DNA from: Xestospongia muta | Lineage: Eukaryota; Porifera; Demospongiae; Haplosclerida; Petrosiidae | DNA: 64,000 nucleotides | Direction: 5' to 3' | NCBI GenBank assembly: GCA_963693285.1 | Contig: OY848921.1 | Span: forward strand, 5,079,497 to 5,143,496 | Shown: positions 15,301-26,300 of the stretch, piece by piece | Layout: the number at the start of each line of letters is the position of its first letter | Position numbering within the stretch: the stretch's first letter is position 1 | Notes under the pieces: model-generated | The model's input: only the letters and a program-made list of their open reading frames with translations | Database searches by the model: none | What the model was told of the DNA's origin: nothing | Position numbers and translations under genes: made by a program

Positions 15301-18300
15301 ACTAATTTGCTTGATGTGACCTTTATTGGCCAACACTGAAGTGATTCATGCTCTTGTTCTGTAGGTAATTGATGAAAATCATCCTTGCTTCTCGTGTAAA
15401 TATCTCAAGAATAAACCTGTAAGAGAATTAAAAGGTGAGGAGTTTTTAAAACTTAGTCAAGCTGAGGCTGACGGATTACTAACTTTGAAGATATCTATTG
15501 ATGTTGAAATAAATGCAGATAGAAGGTACAGCATGCAATATTTAACAAGTGTATTTGTGTGGTTTCATATCATACATTATGCTGTAAGAACAATGATGCT
15601 GTAAATGTTGTTTAATGTTTCATCTTACTTGTATGTTTATAGAAATGCTCAAGGCATTCCAACGTCAACATACTTTGAAGAGATACGAATGCTGTTTTAC
15701 AGGGTATGTTCTATTTTTATATTTTGTAAGTGTACATGTAGTCTATATTCTCTTTATGTGTATACGTAGTCTATGTGGTTTTAACTTTAAATGATATTTA
15801 ACACCTTTAATGCAGACTGTACTTATATTGAGTTACCATTACATTTACATGTATATGTGAACAATCACTCCTGTAATTATTGATTACGTGTATTCACATG
15901 CCTACACACATACTCATATCTCTTTTCCTGTAGGATGAGTTTAGTATGTTAGTAGAAAAATGGAATGCACAAAGAGCTCAGTCTGTAGCTCAAGCTCTCA
16001 TGAAATTCCTCTACCCACAAATGGAGAAAGAGTTAAGAGTCAAGTTACTGACTGAGGCTAAAGAACATGTTCTACAGGTAATTTGTCACAATATGATGTT
16101 GTATAGTTTTAATTAATAGTTATATACATGTTGTAGCAACACTTATAAATGCTTACATACACGTAGTGCTTAACAATTATCAATAGACTTGTGTTTACTA
16201 TTGTTTTAGAGTTGTGTGTACAAGTTCAGAAAGTGGTTAGAGACTGGGGGCTATTATAGTAAACAAGATCCTGACAATATTTTAGATGAATCTGAGATCA
16301 GTCATCGTGTTATGGCATGTGTTTACTCAGATGACTTGTAAGTTATTACATACATGTCCGACTATACTACAGTGTGGTTTGCCTTATGTACACTTGAAAC
16401 TCTCTATTAGGAACATTATTCTCATGTTAAGCACTTTATACATGTATAGCATGTAATTTTTGGCAAGGGTTTTCAATTTAGTGATTTGACAAATTTAAGC
16501 AAATTAGCCAAATATTTGCTCTCAATTATTACGTTTTTATCCACTAGCACTCTTTGTTGTTGTATGTAACTTTCAAGGACTGCAAATGAAATTAACCCAT
16601 ATAAAGTACTACCAACACATGTAACAGCCAGTGAATTTGTTACTTTTATCATGAACACTTAGAATTGGGTGTGACTGATTGAAGCTTCAGGGTTTCGTAA
16701 CTGATGTAAACATCTTTGACCAGTTTCATAGCTTCTGCTGATTCTCCAATTTTAAAACTTATCAATAATCTAATCCCTTACAGTAACACTGGTACCATCA
16801 AATTTATATGACTACTATATTTTTAACAGTACTCATTAAATGCCAAATTTTTATCCTCATTTTAATAGTAATGCATCAAATTATTCTCACCATATTTTCT
16901 TCTTTACGTGAGAAAATATGTTACCCATCATTAATTTCAGGAGTGTTCCAAGTTATACTTGTTTCCTTGATGGTAATGGTGAAGTGCTAGACTATTTGAG
17001 GTTATCTTACATCAACAAAAAGATAAGTGTGTCCAGTGATGTTGAAAGAGTCCAGAAGGTTAGTTTAGTAATAAATTACAATTATGTTGTAGTGTGTTGA
17101 TAACATATTTCACCAAAGGCCTGTGTGTGTGTGTGTGTGTGTGACTAAGAGGAGTGTGGATGCTTAGGATTCCATACTTTGAAGTTTAAGTGGAAAACAA
17201 AATATTTGTAAAAAGATGATGTTGCCATAGCAATAACCAAGCTCTGTAAGGAGCAGAGGACAAGCTTATTATACTACATCTAATACTGGTGGCTAGCACA
17301 TTGTTCATTGATTTTAATGCCCTATACAATTATGATGATGTCCCTTGTTTGCCTACTCCCATTTTGCCTACTAAATTCTTAATTTTCCCGCATCCTCAGA
17401 AAACTCTTCCATCATGGCTCTATGATTCGTTACATACTTGTGCCCACCAATTATACTAAAGCTCTGACTCCTCTCTTAGTTGTAACAAACTCCATATCTA
17501 TTAATCTCACACAAATACATAGATACTCTTATAACCACCATCAGAATGATTAAAGCTTTTGATTTATTACCTGTACCATTAGTAGTCTACTATAATACTC
17601 TGTTCTGTTAGCACAGTTAGCACTATTGCTAGGTGTCACATTTTAATAGGTAAAACAGTACTTTTGATGATTTAGTAGGCAAATTGGTACCAAACTGCAA
17701 TTACATGAGGTGTAATGTAAATAAGGTCTGTAGCCACAGGTACAGTTGACTGTCTCCCTTTCCCTAGCTTCACATTTTGTTATAAAGAGTTTTTTGAAGT
17801 CACATTTTATAATGTGTATCCTCCTAGTAAGAGGAAACAGCAGGTGTTACCAGAAAGAATTAAATCAGTTGTACATAGAAAGCAGGTGTTGCTTGTAAGA
17901 TTTAATACTGTTGTATGTGTATAACTGTATTCAGTCTCTCTAGTAACACTTGCTGTCTCCCCTCACTATGGTAATACACATTTATGTACACATGAACTGT
18001 ACATGTAATGTTGTCATGTGTATTAGCATATAATGTAGTGATCAATATTGTATAATTATGTGAATAGGAAGAAGAGATTCAGAGATTAAAACAAGCTATT
18101 TCTAAAAGAAAGCCAACTATAATTGTAGTTTCGGCTGAATCCAGGTAAACAGTCTCTGTTTTACACACATCTGTATATTTATGTCACACATATCTGTTAC
18201 AGACAAGCATTTAATGTTGTTGATGAACTCAAAGCTTGTGTCAATGAACTAGAGAATGATGATGATGTACCAGTTGTAGAACTAATGGATCCTAATGTTG

Positions 18301-21300
18301 CCAAGTTGTATGCCAAATCTAACAGAGCTAAAGTGAGTATACCGATGGTTATACTGATTGGCATATAATATGAATGGTACTAAACTGTACTTAAAAGCAT
18401 AGCACTTCTAAACCAGTGCACACATGTAGGTCAAGTTTTAATAACTTTTCTCTCACAGGAAGTGTTTCCTGGTTACCCAGAGCTATTACTGACAGCTATA
18501 TCTCTTGGTCGTAGAGTCCAGGAGCCACTACATGAGTTTACTGCTTTATATGAATCTCACGATGAAGAATTATTGGCTCTCAAAATGCATCCTCTACAGG
18601 TGAAGACACACACACACACACACAATTTAGTAGTATCTGGAATGTCATAGTTAACAACTTATTTTTTATGTAACTTAGACTTACTATTCCTTGTATGTAC
18701 TAGCTTTAGAGGCTAAAAGTTTTATGCCTTTAGTGTTTAAATTATTATAATTTGATTGAGAGTAGCTCAAAATTAGAATTCCCTCAACTATTGTCTGGAG
18801 CAGCTAAAGTTAGTAGACTAATTACCTCACTAAGATAGAAAATAATCATATTTAATTAATTGTATTGAGAAATCCAGATTCCTAACAAAAATGTGGAAAG
18901 CCCAGCAGAATCAGGACCTCAAAAATGTAAACGATGATAGCTATAAAATTTTTTTAAGTGAGAAATCATTCTGTATCTGTTTTGAATCCTTTTGTAATGC
19001 CACCATTTTGTATTTTGGGGGTATGGTCTGCACCTGAAGTGTGATTAAGACGTGACCACAGGCATACTATAAAAACGTTTGTTGTGAGGGTGTAGACTTC
19101 AGTTCACTGAAAGAGTAAAGTGTGTTCAGTTTCTAGCTGTTTTGCCCCATGTGAGTGTGTAGCTTGCTAATAACTTCATTTATCTTGTATTTGCAATGAT
19201 TGGAAGTCTGGTGATAAGTTATAATACAAAAGTGATAAAGGAATAATGGTTGATGAAGCAATTCACAATAACTCAAATCAGACTATATAATAATCAAAGT
19301 GGTTTAGCATTGCTAGACTGGAAGGCAAGGATGTCAAATTTGTCTAGTTTGAGGGAATTTCTCATTGGTATAACAATGTTGCCTGCTCTGCTGAACTATT
19401 TTTCTAAAGAGCTTGTTGCATGGATAACTAAGTATTTTTTACATACATAGATAGAAATATGATTGCTTCAGCTATTTAAACCAATGATTGCCAATCAAAG
19501 TAAATGATAAAATTGCACTTAGCTTCAATGGTAAATGTGCACATGCAATAGCAATTAATATTTTATACAGTATTATTACTTGATTAAATCAAATTTCAAT
19601 ATTTCAATATGCAAAAAAGGACCATTATATCATACTGTTGCAAGAGAATACCTTATCGATTACCAAAACTGAAATATTACCCAGCTTTTGTTTGAATAAT
19701 ATTTCTTTATTGTAATGGATGATATGCTGTATTTATCATAGGTGTTGTTGTTGTTTGTTATTTTAGTGAGTAGCATCCTGGTTCATCTATTCTTACCTCA
19801 TTAGATGGCTATATCTCAAGATCAACTAAAACAGGCCTTAGAGATTGAACTAGTCACTAAAGTCAATGAAGTGGGTGTGGACATTAACTTTTGTATGGAA
19901 CATTCTCATGCAGAGTCAATGATCTCTTTTGTATCTGGTTTTGGACCAAGGAAAGCTGTTGGACTACTTAAAGTAAGATATATAGAATTGTAGTTTGTGT
20001 TAGTCAATCTCTTTTGCAGATCCTACGTCAAGAAAATATTCAACTTCAGAATCGATCTCAACTTGTTACTCAATGTTCAATTGGTCCTCAAGTCTTCATC
20101 AATTGTGCTGGCTTTGTAAAGATTCTTTCTACAACTTTTGCCATAAGGTATGTACAATCTTGAGTGTTTATTTTTTTTCAAATTTGATTTCTTTGTTACT
20201 TTCCTATAAAACAATATTGTAATATTCATTATTTAGTTACTAGTAATACATTATACACAATATATAGTATTCATGTATATTTAGATATAATACTGTTTGT
20301 ACATCTTTTGACACAGTGACTCTGCATACATTGAGGTATTGGATAGTACTCGTGTTCATCCTGAAACTTATGAGTGGGCTAGGAAGATGGCGGTTGATGC
20401 ATTAGAGTATGATGAAGTGAGAGATTTTCCTTGCTATATTGTGGTAATTTCATGGTTTGCAGACTGGTGATGAGTCAAATCCAAGTGCTGCTGTAGAAGA
20501 TGTTATGGAAACTCCTGAGAAGTTGAGAGATTTGGATCTTGATGCATTTGCAGAGGAGCTACAGAGACAAGTTATTATTATTTTAATATATATATACATG
20601 TGGCAATGATGTCTTTTTATATAGGAATATGGTAATAAACGTGCCACTCTCTATGATATTAGAGATGAGCTCTTTGCTCCATTTAAGGATCGTCGCAATC
20701 CATTCACTAGCATGTTATCAGAAGACAAGTTCACATTACTTACTGGTAAGAGGATATAACATCAGTGAATTCCAAATTTCCTACATTAGAAAGATACTAG
20801 GTTTCTAACATGTGTATTGTCAAACTTATTAAGAATATTATTATGTGTTGTGGATATAGTCATATATTATTATTAGGTGAGACACCTGATAGTCTCCACG
20901 AAGGTAAATTAGTCATTTGTACGGTAACTGGTATTGCTCGACGAAGACCTCAACGTGATGTCATAGCTCAATCTAATCCTATCAATGATCAGAGGACTGG
21001 ATTTTGGCAGTGCCCTTTCTGTCTTCGTGCTGACTTTCATAACATCAGTTTGGTAAGATTGAATATACACTTTACATATAAAATGGAGCATGTATATAGT
21101 TACTAGACTACTTACTCATGTAAAATGTACTTGAACATTGTGCATATACATGTAGTGGTTTAAATTTTGTGCATATAGTTGGCAAGCTATTATTGGATAT
21201 TTGTACATGTAGGTGTGGTCTCATATTGATGACAATACATGTCCTGGACAAGGTATTGGAGTGAGAACACGACTTGAGAATGGATTAAGTGGGTTTATTT

Positions 21301-22908
21301 CAATAAAGAATTTGAGTGACAATCAAGTCAAAACCCCTGAAGATAAAGTCCAAGTACATATAAGTACATATAATTGTTTCATTTATATCTTGATGTCTTT
21401 GTAAAGCCTGGGATGACCATCCATTGTCGTATATTGTCTGTTAATATTGAGAAGTTTTCAGTTGATCTTACCTGCCGATCATCTGATTTAGCTGATAAAC
21501 AAAGCAAATTCAGGTATATTCAGTTAGGACATATATTTCTATATACCTCTGTGATGGTATATAGATAACATAAAAAGTATTTGCCTCACATAAACATGGC
21601 TGTTATTGTACTGATCTGTTTTATATAGTATACCCAAGGACTTATATTATGACTATGGTGCAGCTGATATAGACAAGAAAAAAGAGGAAGCAAGTAACCA
21701 AAAACCCAAACAAAGTCAGTTACACATACATGTTTAATTACTTCTACATGATTGTTTGTTGTAGGATATATGAAGAGAGTCATTGTGCATCCATCATTTA
21801 TGAACGTCGCATTTACTGAAGTGCAGCAAAAACTAGCATCAATGGATCAAGGAGAGGCTATATTTCGTCCTAGTAGTCAGGTATGAACCAGGTATCATTA
21901 GTTGTCTGGCAGACACATCATAGTATGTCTACCAATTAAATATGTTGTACACCTCAATATTTTATATGTCCTTTACATAGTAGATGTTGTAATTTGGCAT
22001 TGTAAATTATATATGTACAAAAATGACAAATTCTCATATTTCCATCCTTTTGGACATTTCATTTTTAAATTTAATACATAAATATCTTTAAGGAAACTTT
22101 ATTTTACTTTAGGGTCATGATCGTCTTACTTTGACTTGGAAAGTCACAGACTCTATTCTCCAACATGTCAGTATCAAAGAGGAGGGGAAACCTAATTCAT
22201 ACAGTCTGGGAAAATCTTTGATCATTGGTAATGAAGTAAGTACATCTCTATAATTTTTAGTACATCCTACTCTATGTTCATTTATTATTTAATTCAATCT
22301 TTTAGGAATATGAAGACTTAGATGAAATATTAGCTCGTTTTGTCCAACCACTTGCAGTCAATGCACGAGAAATTATGTCTCACAAATGTTATCGAGATGC
22401 TGAAGGAGGAGAGAGAAAAATACTTGAAAGAATATTAGCTGAAGAAAAGTCTCATAGTCCTCGAAGAATCCCTTATTTCTTTAGTGCATCTAAACAGTAT
22501 CCAGGAAAGTTTGTTCTAGCCTATCAACCCTCTTCTAACCCAAAATTTGAACTAGTTACAGTTGTACCAGAAGGTTTTCGTTATCGTGGTGAAGTACATA
22601 GCAGTGTGACTCAACTACTTAACTGGTTTAAAGAACATTACAAAGATCCTATACGTATACCTAAACCAGCTCCACAAGCTCATTCTGTATATGGCTCCTC
22701 TGTTCATGGATCATCCATTCAAGGATCTGTTCATGGTACACCTCTATCTTCACGTATGCAATCAGGTCAGACACCTTATACTCCTAGTCAGTGGACCCAT
22801 CACACTCCTTCTCCTAGTCCTCGTATGCCATACTACAGTTATTCATATAACCATCCTCATCCCCCATCAAGAAATAATTACTATGCTACACCCAACATGA
22901 ATGACTAA
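8343..22908 (+). CDS. SUPT6H: SPT6 transcription elongation factor / histone chaperone
   Basis: Span includes introns (over 30 exons). Spt6 travels with elongating RNA polymerase II and reassembles nucleosomes. Start at 8343 (MSDSEEGF) opens the acidic N-terminal tail typical of the family; more acidic exons follow near 8831-8938, 10407-10476, 11156-11351, 12160-12229 and 12340-12471. Core: [13 protein letters not shown] (12600s), helix-turn-helix and Tex-like region at 12931-14768 ([14 protein letters not shown]; human has [14 protein letters not shown]), RNase H-like YqgF fold at 16939-18599, helix-hairpin-helix at 19802-20148 ([12 protein letters not shown]), DLD-like segment ([20 protein letters not shown]) at 20315-20410, S1 domain at 20877-21511 with the Cys pair WQCPFC, and tandem SH2 at 21764-22660 with the phosphate-binding arginine in IFRPSSQG. 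The C-terminal tail is rich in Thr/Pro/Ser ([18 protein letters not shown]), as in SPT6, but much shorter than the human one. Introns contain MITE-like elements and microsatellites. Confidence 0.97.
9297..9385. repeat. TG/TATG microsatellite in SPT6 intron
   Basis: Runs of TG and TA dinucleotides followed by about six TATG tetranucleotides. The small frames open here on both strands are repeat artefacts (VCVCVC / HTHTHT). Confidence 0.9.
9409..9850. mobile_element. MITE-like element with terminal inverted repeats
   Basis: The left end (taccatatttgctggttgtt) and the reverse complement of the right end (tactgtatttgctggttatt) match at 17 of 20 positions, and the similarity continues inward (GCATA, then AAGTGCA motifs in inverted order). 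About 440 bp, no coding capacity, inside an SPT6 intron. Fits a non-autonomous DNA transposon; target-site duplications not certain. Confidence 0.7.
10560..10910 (+). repeat. Diverged dispersed repeat (second copy near 9268-10080)
   Basis: This stretch shares landmarks in order with 9268-10080: TTGTTTTGGACCA at the left, TG/TA microsatellite, ATATGACAATTGAA or ATGTGACAATTGAA, GTGCTACA, and CTAGCATTTTATAG followed by CACAGAC/TACAGAC. The left motif recurs near 63015. Probably an old dispersed element; boundaries approximate. Confidence 0.5.
10600..10690. repeat. AT- and TG-rich microsatellite
   Basis: Alternating TA, ATGTATATA and a (TG)n tract inside an SPT6 intron. No coding value. Confidence 0.8.
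11701..11991. mobile_element. MITE-like element, ~290 bp
   Basis: Long terminal inverted repeats: the left arm reads ATACCGTATACTGGGATTTA, TTGGCGACCGATAAAATTTGG; the reverse complement of the right arm reads ATACCCATATAACAGGAATT, ATTGGTAACGATAAAATTTGG. Internal subterminal motifs (CGCCAAATT and its complement) also pair. It lies in an SPT6 intron with no open frame. Typical of small non-autonomous DNA transposons. Confidence 0.8.
17811..17982. mobile_element. Short palindromic MITE-like element, ~170 bp
   Basis: AATGTGTATCCTCCTAGTAA at the left pairs with the reverse complement of the right end (AATGTGTATTACCATAGTGA); similarity continues through GGAAACAGCAGGTGTTAC versus GGAGACAGCAAGTGTTAC. 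Arms of about 55 nt with a short centre. In an SPT6 intron. Confidence 0.7.
18600..19801. other. Long SPT6 intron without recognised content
   Basis: About 1.2 kb between the exon ending in HPLQ and the exon beginning with a conserved NEVGVD segment. It holds a short (CA)n run near 18606. Small open frames (for example 19250-19450) have no recognisable similarity. Confidence 0.5.
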
Positions 22909-22957
22909 ACTGTTTACTGTTCATTGATGAGACAACTTGTTTGACAACATATTGTAC

Positions 22958-22963
22958 AATAAA
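22958..22963 (+). terminator. Polyadenylation signal AATAAA of SPT6
   Basis: Canonical AATAAA 50 nt after the SPT6 stop codon on the same strand. The convergent ADO gene ends about 370 bp further on. Confidence 0.65.
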
Positions 22964-23332
22964 AATTTTGTTAAAAACTTTGAAGTTTGTTATATAAATT
23001 CCAGCAGACATGGTTAGAGTAATGTCAGCTTCTGTAGGCAATGGTAAATATGTAGCCTCATCCAATTTCATTTATTGGGTTTAATTGTAGGATGCAGAAA
23101 ATATGATGTAACATTTCAAAAATAGTAGCAAGTTGTCTGACTGATACATAATGTTAAAACAAGTGCATTGATAACATGCATTCATAAAACATAATGAGTT
23201 TATATTATACATATAGGACTGTCCACACATGCATAAATATATAACATTAAATGATCTGTTACAAACACAATTGAAGGACCAATTATTGTACTTTGGGCCC
23301 ATGATATGGCTAAATGTAAAAGGTAAATATAA

Positions 23333-26300
23333 CTAATATACAACATGTAATACTGTACTTACTTGAGGGACACACGAGAACCAGGATGGGTGTTTCCCAG
23401 GAGTTAACCACACACATCTGTGAAAGTATTGATGTGGTGAGATGACAACATACAATGGAACCTCTTTATTATTATGAAAGCACTTTTTATTATAATTATT
23501 CTTAACAAAATTAACATGGACAGACACTTTGTTGAAACTAATATTAAGAAGCTAAAATTTGAACTTAGATTGCAGTATGCAAGGCCATTTTATAAAAGTA
23601 GAAGAATGATTCCACAATCATTGTACTCTTACCTGTCATTCCTTTCAACCTAGAGAACAAAAAATTCATAAAAAAACATTCTAAAAAGATTTCAAATTAC
23701 AGATTATATTTAGTACAATGATAATAATGAAACTGCCCAATAGTACAGCAATTACACATGTCAAACATTGCATACCATAGCCTATTGTGCAACTACAATA
23801 ATAATTGCTAAAGTTTGTATACAATAAAAATGAATAAAATTTAATTTCATGAATGCATGAGTCAAAATATATACAGTTTAAAATGGCTAAAATTAGTAAC
23901 ATAAAACTACTAAAAATTCGGCATTCTACTTTTGAAAATAATTATTTAAAAAGAATACTCGGATATTACACACATGTACCTTACCTTTGTTATTATTTTA
24001 TAATAATATTTTAATTTTGGTAAATTACACTAATTTGCCAAGCAAGCAAGCTTCAACAGCTGATGCAAGCTTAATAATATGAGATTGTCAAATTCAAGAT
24101 TGTTTACCAGCCTACTGAGGTCTGTCTCAGACCTGGAGCTTCTAGTTACATTTAATAGATGATTTCTCCTTAAACAGCTTACTGTCTTGACAAATGTCAA
24201 TACCAAGCACATATACATTTCAAATTGTTTAAAGTGTTGACACAATCTAATTTCATTATAATTAATTATTTGAGTGACAAATATTCTATTTTACCTCTAA
24301 AAATCTGCCTTTAAAATTACTATGAGAAAATCTATTTTGCTGAATTTTTAGAACTTTTATGGTAGATATAATTGCTTGTTGAATTGAGTTACAAGTTAAA
24401 GTACATGTATACATCCCATGTATGGACATTACTGATTAAACATTGACATACCATAGCAGGTTCCATTGTAAAATAAGTACAGTCTCTGCCATCTTCAGGA
24501 TCATATGGTGGAGCCAGAATATCAAGGAAAGCCACTGAAGTGCTACAGTAATAAAACATGATTCACATAATATTCACATGAAATCACTAATTGCATGTGA
24601 CTATGACAAATACATTATTGACATACAGTAATATGTGACAATAACAATAATGTCAACATAATATGCCAACAATGTAATTCATCAAAGTTTATATCATCAT
24701 ACGTAAATTAAATGAATATTATTATAAAGTTCATGTACTCAAGTTTACATAATCACACAACTACACCATGAAAGACAACCATGGCAACAAACAGCATTGC
24801 ATGAAGGTCATAGTAAGTTCAAATATGCTTTGAATTACCAAAATATCCTTAATACTTGTACAAGTTGTTGCTTCACCTAATTTAAACATACAATGCTCAA
24901 ATGATTAGTATCCATAAGGACTTGGTGGAAAGCTAATCAATGGTAATGAAAACAGTTAGAGTAATGGTTAGCAACAGTTACCGGTTTCAGACATAAGGTA
25001 ACAAGAAAATTAACTTTATATAAATATCAAGCTTCTACTGCTCGAATGTTTGTACTGACTACAAAGCCTGAATATGAAATATGAACCAATGGGATCAATA
25101 AATACAATGTATATGTAACATAGGAACTTGTAATTAATAAAGATACAAATACTCTACATGTTTGATGTCATGCTAAACAAAATTGAGACAACTGATGTGT
25201 ACTGCTTAGATGCAAGAACATACACCATATAGTACAATACTTATTTGTTTAGGCAAGTTAACAAGAAAAGATGATTGTGGTTAATAACATCATCGGTCAG
25301 CAATATTATTGGGACAAGTCTGAGTGAATCCAACTTGTGTAATCAAGAGAATATGTTAAGTTTGTTTGTCACATTTTAAGGTCATAGAATAACTAAACAA
25401 GATATTAGTGAGTTGTTATCATGATTTTTGCTTTGTCAGCAGATGAACTGTTGGATTCAGTAACTAATAATTATTACAAAGTTGTGTTGCCAATACAAAT
25501 TCCTGGGTGTGATTCAGTTGTCTCAAAACAGTGGAAATCACTTTACAAATGTTTTTATTTGCCAAGCTACCATTACTGGATTGTACAATTATTTGGGCAA
25601 AATATTTCCTTAGGCCAGTTGTAGTTAGTATACTTTCAAAACATTAAAAATTCATTAACTGTCGTAATTCTAAACATTGATACATAACAGTTTGTCAATA
25701 ATATGCATTTAACCACAGACTTGGCCACACAACCCCTCTTGTGAAGTTCCTGTGTAATTGCTATCCCATGAAGCTAAACACTTAGCAAGTTTCCTTGGTA
25801 TGCTGTTATGGCTACTTGTTCATTGATTGATTATCCAAGAAATTATTAACTCCACTCTCTGAGTGTACGAGTACAATTATTCATAGTCTCAGAGAATACC
25901 AGAGTTACTGATTTCTTAGATAATCACTGAACAAGTAGCCATAATATTGGATACCAAGAAAACTTTAACAAATGTGTAAGTTCATAGGAGACAATTACAT
26001 AGCATTTGACAAGGATAAGTCATCGTTTAAATGGTATGATTATCCATAGGGATGGGAAGGAAACCAAAGTTGGGAAAACTAAGGTAGTCTGGCATGTTCA
26101 TCCCCTCCCTCTGATAGCTTACTCTTGCGCTTTAATTTCATGAATGTTGCCTTGCTCAGGATGTAGAACACATACATCTGATGTGGGCGTGGCTTCTACA
26201 GTATTGAAGAAAGATGCTAGATATGGTGGCTTAACATCTGCAGATACTTGAGGTTGATTATAAGAAGTGACAACCATTGAGCCTAACAATACCTTCCTGT

